Assembly (NCBI GenBank): GCA_963976695.1
Contig: CAXBMB010000009.1
Coordinates: forward strand, 5,708-69,707
Length of the DNA: 64,000 nt
Source: CAXBMB01 sp963976695
GTDB taxonomy: Bacteria > Pseudomonadota > Alphaproteobacteria > Kiloniellales > DSM-21159
Direction: 5' to 3'
Shown here: positions 35,039 through 42,583 of the stretch, piece by piece
Position numbering within the stretch: the stretch's first letter is position 1
How the letters are laid out: every line of letters starts with the position of its first letter
Notes under the pieces: model-generated
Told to the model about the DNA's origin: nothing
Seen by the model: the letters and a program-made list of their open reading frames with translations, nothing else
The model's database searches: none
Made by a program: the position numbers and the translations under genes

Positions 35039-36927
35039 GCCGAAAGCCCCCAGGGCGACAGATCCAAGGATCCCACGGCGATCAACGCATCGCCGATTTC
35101 CTGGCTCTCGGCGATCTCTCCGACCAGTTTCAGGTGCGCCGCCGACGGCGGTTCGAAGCGCGCCCCGGCGATCCGCCCGCCTTGCAGCTCAACCGTCAGC
35201 CGCGCCGCGCCGCGCGAGGTTTCGATGCTGGCCTCGCCGTGACCGCTGGCCGCCCCGATGGGCTCGGGCGCGGCGACCGACAGATCCCCCGCCGCGGCGA
35301 TCAGATCGAGGCTTTGGTCGATTTCGGCGCAGCGCTGGCGAAGCCGCGCCAGGGCGTCGCCGCCGGTTTGGGTCACGATGTCAAAACCGAGCGCGGCATA
35401 GATCGGATCGTCGCGGCGCGCGTCGGTCGCAAGGCCGAGGGCCCGGGCGACCGGTCCGGCCGTCGTCCGGTCCGCGCCGATCCGACCCCTGCCCGAGAGC
35501 TTGGCGCGCAGCAACGGCGTACGCGGCACCCGGTGCAGAAAGGTGCGCAGAGATCCGGCGCGCTCGGCGATCTGGTGCGCCGTCGCCGTCTGTATCGACA
35601 GTTGCAATGCCGCCGCGCGCCGCTCCATCCAGACCAACCCGGTTTGCGCTGCGAGGCCGGCAATCCAGCCCAGATGGCTGGCGATCCGCTCGCGTTCGAC
35701 AGCGGCGGCGCGGGCGGTGGCGGTCTGCGCGCTTGGTGTGACAGCAGCGGCGTTTTCCACCGCCAGACAGGCAAGGTGCCGGCCGGCAACCGGGTTCAGG
35801 GCGGCCAGACCGGCGATGTGATCGGCAAAGGCGGCCGGGGTCTTGTCGCCGGCGTCGTCCGGGCCGCCGACAAGGCTGTAGGCCCGGGCCCGGGCGACGG
35901 CGTCGCCGTCCAGCGTCAGGGTCAGGCCCAAACCACTGGGCAGGCCGGGGAAAAACGGCCCAAAGGGCACCTCGATCCACTCCATCTTCAAGCCGTCGGC
36001 GCTGGCGGGCATGTCACGGGTCAGATCGGCCATCGACATGAAATGCGCCTCGATACCCGCGATGGCGGCGCCACCGGCATGTCCACCACCGTGTCCACCA
36101 CCGTGTCCACCGTGTCCACCACCGTGTCCGCTACCATGCCCGCCGTGTTCACCGTGCTCACCATGCCCACCGTGTCCAACATCGCCTTGATCGTGACGGT
36201 CATCCTGGCCGTGCTGGTGGCGATGCTTGTGTTCATGACTGTCATCCCGGTGACCGTGTTGGTCATGGTGTTGGTGACCGTCATCCTGGCTCGCATGACC
36301 GTGACCGTGACTGTGACTGTGACTGTGATTGTGATTGTGTGGGGCCTGGGCGGGCGTGGCTGGCTGCGGCGCGGACGGCTGATGGCCGGCGTGGCTGTTG
36401 GCGGCTGTTTCCTTTGGCACAAGGGTCATGCCGCATTTGGGGCAGGAGCCGGGTCGGTCGCTGACCACCTCGGGATGCATCGGGCAGCTATATTCAAGCT
36501 GAATTTGCAGGGCCGGGGCGTCGAAGTCGGTCACGTCGGCGGCGAACGCGCCTTTCGCGATGATCTGGCGCAGCGTCGCCAGCGCCGCGACCAGCCCGTC
36601 CTGCGACAGCGCGCCGACGGCATCGGCGGGCGGCAGCGGCGCCAGGTCGCCCGCGCCCAGCGCCAGGATGGCGCGCGGACGCGGCATCTGCGCATAGGCG
36701 ACGGCGGCGGCATCGGCGAGACCGGACGGCAGCGGCCCGGCGATCAGCAGCACGCTGGCATGGCGCGGGGTGATCGCCAGATGCAGTCCCGCCGCGACGG
36801 GATCGAGCCCGCGCACCCGCGCCACGTCCGGCCCCGGCAGCACAAAGGCGCAGAGATCGCGCGCCAGGGCGCCGGCGATCAGGCGTTGGAAGCCGGTCAG
36901 CAGGCCGGCGCGCGCGCCCCGCATCAT
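35035..36927 (-). CDS. NuoB-like / heavy-metal-binding / His-rich / NuoD-like fusion protein
   Basis: 630 residues in four parts. Residues 1-125 resemble NuoB (ITPRHASVLLIAGPLPSG; YAQMPRPRAILALGAGD), but the tandem cysteines and the MGxC cysteine that bind cluster N2 are absent. Residues 146-173 form a CopA/CusB-type heavy-metal-binding domain, YSCPMHPE with C148, H151, C162 and C165. Residues 197-283 contain about 29 histidines, mainly H-G, H-S and H-D/E repeats. Residues 305-630 resemble NuoD/hydrogenase large subunit (PFGPFFPGLPSGLGLTLTLDGD; LACLAVEN; AVERERIASHLGWIAGL), without metal-centre cysteines. It would be the only peripheral subunit of the complex. The start overlaps nuoA. Metal sensing, storage or transfer is inference. 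Confidence 0.85.
   Translation of the reverse strand: MMRGARAGLLTGFQRLIAGALARDLCAFVLPGPDVARVRGLDPVAAGLHLAITPRHASVLLIAGPLPSGLADAAAVAYAQMPRPRAILALGAGDLAPLPPADAVGALSQDGLVAALATLRQIIAKGAFAADVTDFDAPALQIQLEYSCPMHPEVVSDRPGSCPKCGMTLVPKETAANSHAGHQPSAPQPATPAQAPHNHNHSHSHSHGHGHASQDDGHQHHDQHGHRDDSHEHKHRHQHGQDDRHDQGDVGHGGHGEHGEHGGHGSGHGGGHGGHGGGHGGGHAGGAAIAGIEAHFMSMADLTRDMPASADGLKMEWIEVPFGPFFPGLPSGLGLTLTLDGDAVARARAYSLVGGPDDAGDKTPAAFADHIAGLAALNPVAGRHLACLAVENAAAVTPSAQTATARAAAVERERIASHLGWIAGLAAQTGLVWMERRAAALQLSIQTATAHQIAERAGSLRTFLHRVPRTPLLRAKLSGRGRIGADRTTAGPVARALGLATDARRDDPIYAALGFDIVTQTGGDALARLRQRCAEIDQSLDLIAAAGDLSVAAPEPIGAASGHGEASIETSRGAARLTVELQGGRIAGARFEPPSAAHLKLVGEIAESQEIGDALIAVGSLDLSPWGLSA
36079..36339. 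repeat. Imperfect 6-9 bp tandem repeats encoding the His-rich region
   Basis: The plus strand shows runs built from CACCGTGTC, CCACCATGC, GACCGTGAC and GACTGTGACTGTGA units. On the coding (minus) strand these read as His-Gly, His-Ser and His-Asp steps of the fused Nuo-like protein. Such repeats expand and contract by slippage, so the number of histidines probably varies among strains. The alternative frames give Thr-Val repeats and are not genes. Confidence 0.8.
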
Positions 36928-37286
36928 TGCCGCCTCAACGCGCCTTGGCTCCAGCCGTAAAGCAGGCCGAGGAACAGGATTGCTAGAAACACGCCCATGT
37001 CGAGCAGAGCCACCAACCCTTCTTGCCGGTAGACCACGGACCAGGGATACATAAAGGCCATTTCCATATCGAAGGCTAGGAACAGCAGCGCGTAGCCGTA
37101 ATATCGGGCGTGATAGCGCATCCAGACCGGATCCCGCGCCAACGTCCCAGCCGCGGCGGGCACGTCCTTGCCCGGCTCGCCCCGCGTGCGGCCGATCGCG
37201 CGCGCCAGCGCGTGAAGGCTCAGTACGAAGCCAACCGCGCCGAGGGTCAGCGCCAGCAGTAGGGCGTATTGCGACAGCGCATCCAT
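36924..37286 (-). CDS. nuoA: NuoA-like membrane subunit
   Basis: 120 residues from MDALSQYALLLALTLGAVGF, with a GGAAGG site upstream of the ATG. The second and third helices carry YYGYALLFLAFDMEMAFMYPWSVVY, matching the FDxE..FxxPW signature of NuoA. The family's first-loop motif (YECG-type with cysteine) is absent; the loop reads AAGTLARDPVWMRYH. It heads the operon and overlaps the fused gene by four bases. The promoter should lie in 37287-37458, shared with the divergent transporter gene. Confidence 0.88.
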   Translation of the reverse strand: MDALSQYALLLALTLGAVGFVLSLHALARAIGRTRGEPGKDVPAAAGTLARDPVWMRYHARYYGYALLFLAFDMEMAFMYPWSVVYRQEGLVALLDMGVFLAILFLGLLYGWSQGALRRQ

Positions 37287-37458
37287 GTGGGAACCTTCCA
37301 GGTCATGAGTGGCGTCCATTAATAGTAGGGATGCGACGGGGGGCTCACAAGGAAACAATTCCAGGTAGATCGAGGTTTTGTTGCGCTGGCCGGGGCCGGG
37401 CATCTACGGTAAGAAGGAATACCCATCATTCGCGTGTAAAATAGGGTCGGAAAGTGCC

Positions 37459-38634
37459 ATGGCAAGCAAGCAAAACGACCTCAGTGCCGCGACGGCTCGA
37501 CGGCCCGGAATGCGCCGCATCCTGCCGGCGATGAGCACGCCGCTGGCCTCGATCTTCGGCAGCGGCTTTTTGGTGGTCGTGCCGGTGTTGGCTAGCGCGG
37601 TCGGCCCCTATGCGCTGGTGGCGATGGTGTTGGTGGCCATGGTGGCCCATCAGGTGGGCGCGATCGTGCGACACAACATCGTTTGCGCCGAACCGGTTCT
37701 GGCGAAGGGCAGCAACCGGCTGACAACGGCTTTCGAGCGGATTTCCGATATTGCGCTGATTGGCGCTTATATCGTGTCGGTCTGCCTCTACATCCATATC
37801 CTAACGGCTTTCGTGCTGGGCTGGTTCGGGCTGGATTCCGCCTTCAACAAAAGCCTTGTGACCACGGGGATCATTGCCGCAATCACCGTCATCGGCATGG
37901 CGGGCGGCTTGACGCCGCTGGAGCGTCTGGAACGATGGGCGCTCTATCTGACGCTGGTCATTGTGGCCGCGTTGCTGATTGGGTTCGCATTTTATGACGT
38001 CGGGCAGTTGGTTGCGCAGGGCGGTTTTGATCTGCCCAGGATGCCGCAACGCAGCCTCTGGGAGATTGCGACCATCGTCGCCGGGACCTTGATCATCGTG
38101 CAGGGATTCGAGACCACCCGTTATCTGGGCGAGCACTTCGATTCGGCGACCCGCATTCGCGCCGCGCGCTGGTCGCAATATGTCTCGCTGTCGGTCTATA
38201 TCCTGTTCGTGCTGCTGGCGCAGCCGTTGGTTTCCGTGCTGAACGGCGCCTACGACGACAACAGCCTGATCGCCATGGCCGGGGCGGCGTCGGTGCTGCT
38301 CCCCTTGCCGCTGGTCCTGGCGGCCGGTCTGTCGCAGTTTTCCGCCGCCGTGGCCGATACGCTGGCCGCCGCCGCCAACCTGCGGGAAGCCAGTCGCGGC
38401 CGGATCGCGCCGCACTGGGGTTATCTGGTGGTCGGGCTGGCGGCAATGGCGCTGGCCTGGTCGGGATCGACCTTTCAGATCATCGCCCTGGCGTCGCGTG
38501 CTTTCGCCTTCTATTACCTGATGCAATGCGTGGTGGCCTGGTCGGTCTGCCGCAACAGGGCCGAGCGCGTCCGGTTTGTTGGCATTGGCATCATCTTGGC
38601 CTTTGTGCTGATCTTCGCCGTCCCGGCCGGGTGA
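37459..38634 (+). CDS. APC-superfamily-like membrane transporter
   Basis: 391 residues from MASKQNDLSAATARRPGMRRIL, an almost wholly hydrophobic protein with about 11-12 helices. The first helix reads STPLASIFGSGFLVVVPVLA, with the GSG break typical of amino acid/polyamine/Nramp-fold carriers, and QGFETTRYLGEHFD lies in the sixth-helix position. The exact substrate cannot be told. It is divergent from the complex-I-like operon across 172 bp, so the two may share control, and it could move the ion or metabolite on which that complex acts. Confidence 0.65.
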   Translation: MASKQNDLSAATARRPGMRRILPAMSTPLASIFGSGFLVVVPVLASAVGPYALVAMVLVAMVAHQVGAIVRHNIVCAEPVLAKGSNRLTTAFERISDIALIGAYIVSVCLYIHILTAFVLGWFGLDSAFNKSLVTTGIIAAITVIGMAGGLTPLERLERWALYLTLVIVAALLIGFAFYDVGQLVAQGGFDLPRMPQRSLWEIATIVAGTLIIVQGFETTRYLGEHFDSATRIRAARWSQYVSLSVYILFVLLAQPLVSVLNGAYDDNSLIAMAGAASVLLPLPLVLAAGLSQFSAAVADTLAAAANLREASRGRIAPHWGYLVVGLAAMALAWSGSTFQIIALASRAFAFYYLMQCVVAWSVCRNRAERVRFVGIGIILAFVLIFAVPAG

Positions 38635-38723
38635 CGGGTCAGGGGCGGCGCGCCACGCCGACGGCGCGGCCCACGACATTGGCCGGTATCGCAGGCGCGC
38701 TGTGGCGGTCCGCCGCCGTCACG

Positions 38724-39470
38724 TCATTTAAAGTCCGGCAAATAGTCATGCACGACCTTGCCCAGGCCCAGCGTCAGGTCGGCGAGGATATGCGTGGCCG
38801 ACAGCACGTCGCGCACCGGCAGCTTGGCCACCGGCGCCAGCGCGTGGTCGTGCAGCTCCAATCCCGCCGGGCCGCTCCAGGCGCCCTTCACGGTGACGTC
38901 TTCCAAATAGTATTCCACCAGCTCACAGATCCGTGGCGTGCAATCCACGTGCGGGATGATCTTCAGCAGATAGCTCGGCGTCAGCAGACTCTGGCGCACC
39001 TGTTCGACGTCCAGTTCGTGGTGCTTGTAGCCCATGGTGCCGCTCGCAACCTGGATAGAACCGACGTTGAGCCGGCCCACCAGCGCGTCTTTTTCCACAT
39101 GCAGACAGGGCTCGGCCAGCTTTTTGGGAAAGCCCCAGATCTCGCGCCCGCCGGCAATCGGACTGTCATCGTTGAGATACATCGCATGGACATAGCCGCC
39201 TTTACGGCCGTTCAGGCTGACCGGGATGACCTGTCCAGATTCGGTATAGTCGCCGAAGCCGGTGGAATCCGGCATTCGGATGAACTCGTATTTCACTACC
39301 GGCTCGCTCACCTCCAGCGGCTCCGGCACCACCGCGCGCAAGGCGTCCATATCGGTGCGATAGGTTATGATTAGGTATTCGCGGTTGACGAATTTATAGG
39401 GCGCCGGCGGATAGGACGGGTTGGTCAGGGGCATTGCAAAAGCGGTGTCGCGGATATCCTGCAGGTTCAT
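38724..39470 (-). CDS. adc: Acetoacetate decarboxylase
   Basis: 248 residues. The Schiff-base lysine motif is EIWGFPKKLAEP with K116 and K117, as in clostridial enzyme (Lys115/116). ESGQVIPVSLNGRKGGYVHAMYLND and EPLEVSEPVVKYEFIRMPDSTGFGDY are family landmarks, and the length is normal. It turns acetoacetate into acetone and CO2, or acts on a related keto acid. The patatin-like gene lies 27 bp upstream on the same strand, forming a probable pair often associated with polyhydroxybutyrate turnover. Confidence 0.92.
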   Translation of the reverse strand: MNLQDIRDTAFAMPLTNPSYPPAPYKFVNREYLIITYRTDMDALRAVVPEPLEVSEPVVKYEFIRMPDSTGFGDYTESGQVIPVSLNGRKGGYVHAMYLNDDSPIAGGREIWGFPKKLAEPCLHVEKDALVGRLNVGSIQVASGTMGYKHHELDVEQVRQSLLTPSYLLKIIPHVDCTPRICELVEYYLEDVTVKGAWSGPAGLELHDHALAPVAKLPVRDVLSATHILADLTLGLGKVVHDYLPDFK

Positions 39471-39497
39471 TTGCTGTCTCCGTTTCGGCGCGCCGCG

Positions 39498-40607
39498 TCA
39501 CGCCTGCGCCGTGGTTAGATCGAAAATCCTGACCCGAGATGCGTCATCATGCCGCGTTTTCCAATCCGGGTGGTTCAGCGTGGCGGTAACGTCGCGCGCG
39601 CCGTCGGCCCAGTGACCCAGCATCGAGGCGCGTGAGAATTCGTAATCCTTGGACTGGGTTTCGTGTCTGGTCTGCCGGTAGATCAGATGCGCGATGGTAA
39701 TGTTTGGATCGCAGTCGTTGGACAGAAGGGCGCGCGCATCGGGATCGTCTTGCAGTTCCGGCGGCAGTTTGTGATAAAGCCGCTGTCCTGCCTTGTTGGT
39801 CCGTTGCATGCTGCAAAGCATGTCCGTGTTGAGCCGGGTCCGGCTGGAAAAGCGGATCTCCTTGGTGCGCGCCTCGATCTCCCAGACCGAGGCCGGCAGC
39901 GCGCCGCGCGCGTTGAACAAGTCAACCTGGAAGATGCACAGATCAGCGTCGCTTTGTTGGTCAAAAACATATTGCAGCGGCGTGTTGGAGACCAGGCCGC
40001 CATCCCAATAGAACTGTCCGTCGATCTCGATCGCCGGAAAGCCCGGCGGCAATGCGCCGCTGGCCATGATATGCTCGACCGTTATCGCGTGCTTGGCGCT
40101 GTCGAACCAGGTCATGTTGCCGGTTTCGACGTTTACCGCGCCGGTGCTGAGGCGGACGGGTCCGGCGTTCAGATAGTCGAAATCAACCAGTTCCAGCAGG
40201 GTGTCGCGCAAGGGCGCGGTGTCGTAAAAACTGCTGGCGCCGACACTGCCCTTGGGCATCAGGGTGGCGGGCGGAATGCGTGGTTCAAAAAAGCCCGATA
40301 TACCATGCATCATGGTTGAACTGGCGCTCATCTCGTTGAAAAGCCCGCGCGGCATCACGTCCGCGAGAAACGGCATGGCGCTGCCGCCGGACGAAACGAG
40401 GTCCCAGAATGCGCGGATCCTTTCGACCCGCTGCGCGGGCGGGTTGCCGGCGATCAGCGCGGCGTTGATCGCGCCGATGGAAACGCCGGCCACCCATTGG
40501 GTGCGCCGGCCGCTGGCGTAAAGCGCCTCGAACGCCCCTGCCTGATAGGATCCCAAGGCCCCGCCGCCCTGCAGGACGAGAACGTCGGTTTCGGTTCCTG
40601 GTTGCAT
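39498..40607 (-). CDS. Patatin-like phospholipase family protein
   Basis: 369 residues from MQPGTETDVLVLQGGGALGSYQAG, containing the oxyanion glycine-rich turn. The nucleophile motif GVSIG has S43, and the DGG motif (WDGGLVSNTPLQYV) has D202, completing the Ser-Asp dyad. The C-terminal region after about 210 fits the DUF3734-type subgroup found near acetoacetate decarboxylase genes in proteobacteria. It is a lipid or polyester hydrolase; a role with stored polyhydroxybutyrate is inferred. It likely begins the operon with adc. Confidence 0.88.
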   Translation of the reverse strand: MQPGTETDVLVLQGGGALGSYQAGAFEALYASGRRTQWVAGVSIGAINAALIAGNPPAQRVERIRAFWDLVSSGGSAMPFLADVMPRGLFNEMSASSTMMHGISGFFEPRIPPATLMPKGSVGASSFYDTAPLRDTLLELVDFDYLNAGPVRLSTGAVNVETGNMTWFDSAKHAITVEHIMASGALPPGFPAIEIDGQFYWDGGLVSNTPLQYVFDQQSDADLCIFQVDLFNARGALPASVWEIEARTKEIRFSSRTRLNTDMLCSMQRTNKAGQRLYHKLPPELQDDPDARALLSNDCDPNITIAHLIYRQTRHETQSKDYEFSRASMLGHWADGARDVTATLNHPDWKTRHDDASRVRIFDLTTAQA

Positions 40608-40796
40608 TGTTCTCTCCACAGCATTGGTCGATCCACGGCGGCCGCCTTGTTGAACGTCAGCATGTAATGGGAATTTGGCTGACTTCAAGACGCGCGCCGG
40701 GATCAGGGCATTTGACGCAAGCGGCCTTGCATGTCAGGCAGATAACACAAGCTCGAGCGTAAGCTCATCGGACCTCTCAATAGCAGGCGGCCTCAA

Positions 40797-41420
40797 ATGA
40801 CCAGCAACGTTCCGTCGCAAGACGTCTCGGATTTACACAACCCTTTGGTTGTGTCGGCTCTGATCAGCAACCGCCAGGCCTTTTTGGGGTATCTCGTGCG
40901 TCGCCTGAACAGCCGCGCCGACGCGGAGGATGTGCTGCAAACCTTCAGCATCAACGTGCTCGCGCGCGCCGATCGTTTGCGCGCCAACAACGACGAAGGG
41001 CTGCTGGGATGGCTCTATGCGGTGTTGTGCTCGACCTTGATAGATCATTTCAGGAAGGAAAGCCGGCGGACCAAGGCGGTGCGCGCCTTCGAGAAGGAAA
41101 TCCAGTCCGATCAGCTGGTCAGCGGTCCCGACAGCCTCTTTGACGCGCTTTGCGCCTGCCTGGTCATGCTCACGCCTCTGCTGCGATCGGATCAGGCCGA
41201 TCTGGTCCGACGGATAGATCTTGAGGACGCTGATCGCACCGCCGTCGCGGCCGAGATGGGCATCACGCGCGGCGCGCTTGCCGTGCGGCTGCACCGCGCG
41301 CGGACGGCGCTGCGAAAGCTGCTGCTGGCCGCGTGCATCAGTTGTCCCGCCCACGGGTTCGATGATTGCGCCTGCCATCCGGGAAAAATCGAAAAGCTCG
41401 CCGTGGCCGGCCTGGCCTGA
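40797..41420 (+). CDS. ECF-type RNA polymerase sigma factor with Cys/His tail
   Basis: 207 residues. Region 2 is seen as FLGYLVRRLNSRADAEDVLQTFSINVLAR and LLGWLYAVLCSTLIDHFRKESRR; region 4 is RTAVAAEMGITRGALAVRLHRARTALRKLL. The C-terminal tail continues CISCPAHGFDDCACH, with five Cys/His residues that could bind a metal or sense redox state. No anti-sigma gene is adjacent. The stress-related genes that follow (CBS-BON, cyclopropane synthase) may be in its regulon, but this is inferred. Confidence 0.88.
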   Translation: MTSNVPSQDVSDLHNPLVVSALISNRQAFLGYLVRRLNSRADAEDVLQTFSINVLARADRLRANNDEGLLGWLYAVLCSTLIDHFRKESRRTKAVRAFEKEIQSDQLVSGPDSLFDALCACLVMLTPLLRSDQADLVRRIDLEDADRTAVAAEMGITRGALAVRLHRARTALRKLLLAACISCPAHGFDDCACHPGKIEKLAVAGLA

Positions 41421-41489
41421 ACCGCTCCAACCCGTTGCGCCGTTTGTGATTGTCAGCGTCGTCACGTCAACATGCCTAAAACAGTAATG

Positions 41490-41529
41490 TTTTGTGGCGC
41501 GCAGCGTCTTTCCAATAGTCGCCACAAAA
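41490..41529. repeat. 10 bp inverted repeat with 20-base spacer
   Basis: TTTTGTGGCG (41490-41499) and CGCCACAAAA (41520-41529) are exact inverted copies, 70 bp after the sigma factor stop. A second hairpin, GAGCCC/GGGCTC (41531-41536 and 41545-41550), follows at once. No proper T-run comes after on the plus strand. The pair could be a transcription barrier or an operator for the CBS gene. Confidence 0.5.
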
Positions 41530-41583
41530 AGAGCCCGGCGTGCAGGGCTCCCGGGTGGCGCAGGTCCTTTAGGAGAAACCGCG

Positions 41584-41652
41584 ATGCAATGGATTGAGGA
41601 GCGATCCGAGTTGCAACCCTGTCACGTGCGATTATGTGTGGTGTGCGTATGA
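41584..41652 (+). CDS. Candidate 22-residue small ORF
   Basis: An ATG with a TAGGAG site nine bases upstream opens a frame encoding MQWIEERSELQPCHVRLCVV plus CV and a TGA. It is 100 bp before the CBS-domain gene and just after the two hairpins. It may be a leader peptide or chance. The rest of 41421-41751 shows no other coding signal. Confidence 0.3.
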   Translation: MQWIEERSELQPCHVRLCVVCV

Positions 41653-41751
41653 CTATCCCGGGATGATCGTCACGGGGTAATCGTCAGGGGGCGGCGGGTG
41701 CGTCGGGACGTCGGGTTGCGAACGTGAGAATTGAAAACAAGGAGTCTTGCC

Positions 41752-42447
41752 ATGCTGGTCAAAGATGTCATGACAAAGAAGGTGGTCACCGTGACGCCGG
41801 AGACGCCGGTCGAGGAAATCGCTCGGTGCTTTCTTGATCACCATATCAGCGGGGTTCCGGTGGTCGACCGCGCCGGCGGCGTCGTGGGGTTGGTTAGCGA
41901 GGGCGATCTGATGCGGCGCGTCGCCGATCAATATGCGCCGCGCCGGTCCTGGTGGCTCGAGTTTTTCGCGGGGCAGGAAAACAGCGCCGCCGACTACGTC
42001 AAGAGACATGGCAGGAAGGCCGGCGATGTAATGACGCGCGATGTTGTCACCGTGCCCGAAGACGCGACCATCGGCGAGGTGGCCGCAACGCTGGAAAAGC
42101 ATCTGGTCAAGCGGGTTCCCGTGCTGCGCGATGGCAAGCTTGTCGGTATCGTCAGCCGCCGCAACCTGCTGCAGGGGCTTGCCGTGGCCCCGGCGCTTCC
42201 CGAACCCGGCGAAGATGATCGCGCGCTGCGCGCCAGAATCCTCGACGTGCTGGCCGATGTGCCGGGCCTATCGGTGTCGCTGGTCAATGTCATTGTGACC
42301 GACGGCGTTGCCGGGATCTGGGGCGTGGTCGACAACGATTCCGTGGAAGCCGCCGTTCGCATTGCCGCAGAGGGTGTGGTCGGCGAGGGGCGGGTCGATA
42401 TGCATATGGGGCGGATTCCGGCCTGGGGCTACGGCTACGGTATTTAA
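41752..42447 (+). CDS. CBS-domain pair with C-terminal BON domain
   Basis: 231 residues from MLVKDVMTKKVVTVTPETPV, with AAGGAG upstream of the ATG. Two CBS domains cover about 1-65 and 80-140 (GDVMTRDVVTVPEDATIGEV), forming a Bateman module that binds adenosine nucleotides. A BON domain follows from about 155 (ALRARILDVLADVPGL, GIWGVVDNDSVEAAVRIAAE). Proteins of this type accompany stress and energy-starvation regulons in alphaproteobacteria. It lies between an ECF sigma gene and cyclopropane fatty acid synthase. Confidence 0.9.
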   Translation: MLVKDVMTKKVVTVTPETPVEEIARCFLDHHISGVPVVDRAGGVVGLVSEGDLMRRVADQYAPRRSWWLEFFAGQENSAADYVKRHGRKAGDVMTRDVVTVPEDATIGEVAATLEKHLVKRVPVLRDGKLVGIVSRRNLLQGLAVAPALPEPGEDDRALRARILDVLADVPGLSVSLVNVIVTDGVAGIWGVVDNDSVEAAVRIAAEGVVGEGRVDMHMGRIPAWGYGYGI

Positions 42448-42454
42448 GACGCGG

Positions 42455-42472
42455 GAGTCGGGTGCCCGACTC
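42455..42472 (+). terminator. Hairpin after the CBS-BON gene
   Basis: GAGTCGG and CCGACTC form a 7 bp stem around GTGC, 8 bp after the stop codon, followed by the moderately T-containing TCATCATT. A weak intrinsic terminator is possible. Confidence 0.45.
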
Positions 42473-42583
42473 TCATCATTCCACTGGAGGGCGACACCCG
42501 ACCGGTCGCGGCGCCAAGCACTGCGTTCCAAGTCGGCCCCACTCCAAGTCCGACGTTGGCGCAGAAAATAGCGAGAGACAGAG

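Noticed and set aside
36079..36339. CRISPR-like or satellite array
   Set aside because: Units are 6-9 bp, irregular and in-frame within a coding gene, with no spacer structure.
35134..36960. 608-codon plus-strand open frame opposite the fused Nuo-like gene
   Set aside because: The Thr-Val repeats are the antisense reading of the His codons; the minus strand has recognisable domains and overlaps its neighbours properly.
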